Source: Microbacterium paraoxydans (lineage in GTDB: Bacteria; Actinomycetota; Actinomycetes; Actinomycetales; Microbacteriaceae). Taken from it: 64,000 bases of DNA. Positions 63,076 to 64,000 of this stretch are shown piece after piece. The position numbers and the translations under genes are program-made. The DNA lies in the NCBI RefSeq assembly GCF_900105335.1, contig NZ_LT629770.1, positions 2,542,001-2,606,000 of the forward strand, in the 5' to 3' direction. The first letter of the stretch is position 1; each line of letters opens with the position of its first letter. Under the pieces are notes generated by a model that was given only the letters and a program-made list of their open reading frames with translations, had not been told where the DNA came from and made no database searches.

Positions 63076-63893
63076 CGGCGCCCTGGCTGGTCGGCCTCGA
63101 CGTCGACGGGACCATCCTCCTGCAGGACGAGACGATGAGCCCCGGTGTTCCTGAGGCCGTCGCCCGCGTCCGCGACGCGGGACACGTGGTGACCATCGCG
63201 ACCGGTCGCAGCTGGATGGCGACCCGTCGCTACGTGGAGGAGCTCGGCCTCACCGCCGAGTACGTGGTGTGCTCCAACGGCGCCGTCACGATGCGCCGCG
63301 ACGGGGACGACTGGGAGCGCTGGCACGTCGAGACCTTCGACCCGACACCCGTGCTGGCGCTGTTGCGGGACCGGCTCCCGGACGCGCGGTACATGGTGGA
63401 GCTCGGCTCGGGGCAGCGGCTGTTCACCGAGCAGCTCGACGACTGGACGCTCGACGGCGGCCGTCAGGTCGACTTCGAGGAGCTCGGGGCCCTCCCCGTC
63501 TCCCGGATCGTCGTCGTTTCGCCCGGGCACGACGAGGACGACTTCCACCGGCTCGTCGCCGATGCCGGGCTCAACGAGGTCTCGTATGCGATCGGCTGGA
63601 CGGCCTGGCTGGACATCGCACCGCAGGGAGTGGACAAGGGCACGGCCCTGGAACGCGTGCGCGACGAGCTCGGTCTCGACGCCGCGCGCGTGCTCGTCGC
63701 CGGAGACGGACGCAACGACATCGGCATGTTCGGCTGGGCGCGCAGCGGCGGTGGGCGCGCCGTGGCGATGGGTCAGGCGCCGGTCGAGGTGAAGGACGCC
63801 GCGGGGGAGATTACCGCCGACGTGGAGCAGGGAGGGCTCGCCAGCGCCCTGGACACGCTTCCAGCGCCCGCCCAGGTCGACGCCGGAGAATAG
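63072..63893 (+). CDS. HAD-superfamily hydrolase (Cof-type phosphatase)
   Basis: 273 residues. Motif [12 protein letters not shown], motif [21 protein letters not shown], Lys near [16 protein letters not shown], motif [16 protein letters not shown], with a Cof-type cap between. Dephosphorylates small phosphometabolites, specificity unknown. GTG start overlaps the serS stop by 4 nt (GTGA), so it is coupled to serS, an arrangement common in Microbacteriaceae. Confidence 0.92.
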   Translation: MTAPWLVGLDVDGTILLQDETMSPGVPEAVARVRDAGHVVTIATGRSWMATRRYVEELGLTAEYVVCSNGAVTMRRDGDDWERWHVETFDPTPVLALLRDRLPDARYMVELGSGQRLFTEQLDDWTLDGGRQVDFEELGALPVSRIVVVSPGHDEDDFHRLVADAGLNEVSYAIGWTAWLDIAPQGVDKGTALERVRDELGLDAARVLVAGDGRNDIGMFGWARSGGGRAVAMGQAPVEVKDAAGEITADVEQGGLASALDTLPAPAQVDAGE

Positions 63894-63901
63894 AACTCGG
63901 C

Positions 63902-63907
63902 TAGACT
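63902..63907 (+). promoter_or_regulatory. Candidate -10 box for tRNA-Ser
   Basis: TAGACT about 28 nt before the tRNA 5' end, just after the HAD gene stop. Confidence 0.4.
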
Positions 63908-63935
63908 CGCGCCTGGTCGACAGATGCTTCTGTCG

Positions 63936-64000
63936 GGAGGGTTGTCCGAGCGGCCGATGGAGCTGGTCTTGAAAACCAGTGGGCAGAGATGTCTCGTGGG
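63936..64000 (+). tRNA. tRNA-Ser (TGA), 3' part beyond the window
   Basis: The first 65 nt are visible: acceptor GGAGGGT, D-arm TCCGAGCGGCC, anticodon stem-loop CTGGTCTTGAAAACCAG with anticodon TGA, and the start of the long variable arm typical of class II tRNAs. The T-arm and acceptor 3' strand lie past position 64000. Confidence 0.93.

Overview
The window is very GC-rich, densely coded chromosomal DNA from an actinobacterium, most likely Microbacteriaceae and probably Microbacterium. The pointers are the order ftsH-folE-folP-folB-folK-DUF3180-PH-PH-DUF2520, a fused RmlC-RmlD, frequent GTG starts, Tat-dependent proteins, and TANNNT -10 boxes set 6-7 nt before start codons (leaderless mRNAs). 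The species call is inferred from gene content, not from a database search. I see no insertion sequence, prophage or CRISPR array.

Region 1 (1-26351) is an exopolysaccharide locus. It has the dTDP-L-rhamnose genes rmlA, rmlB and an rmlC-rmlD fusion, a polyprenyl-phosphate-sugar-type GT2/GtrA protein (cut by the left edge), several GT2 and GT4 glycosyltransferases, a CDP-alcohol phosphotransferase, a low-molecular-weight phosphatase, a Wzy-like polymerase, a Wzz/BY-kinase fusion, a Wzx-like flippase and a WcaJ-type priming transferase. Two very large secreted proteins lie inside it: a beta-propeller/LamG/PKD protein and a right-handed beta-helix protein. They share a roughly 200-residue module. 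Together the set supports a Wzx/Wzy-type rhamnose-containing polymer with dedicated extracellular partners.

Region 2 (26352-40100) is mixed. It holds LtrA, a TetR regulator with two palindromes in its upstream gap, a Tat/lipoprotein intradiol-dioxygenase homologue, a fatty-acid desaturase that appears to start at AUC, a DivIVA-like coiled-coil protein, a small membrane protein that appears to start at CUG, an M23 peptidase with FG-GAP repeats, lipoproteins, a phosphotransferase, an alpha/beta hydrolase, and an XRE/nucleotidyltransferase toxin-antitoxin pair just downstream of tRNA genes.

Region 3 (40100-53400) is core: tRNA-Glu, -Asp and -Phe, a coiled-coil M23 peptidase, ppa, tilS, a DUF937 protein, hpt, ftsH and the translationally coupled folate operon continuing into membrane/PH-domain and DUF2520 genes. 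Two copies of an interspersed intergenic repeat flank this part. Region 4 (53400-64000) holds a DUF2207 protein where panC/panD often sit in actinobacteria, then lysS, a DUF4192 protein, cardiolipin synthase, a lipoprotein with an internal duplication, a diacylglycerol-kinase-family protein, serS, a HAD phosphatase and the start of tRNA-Ser(UGA).
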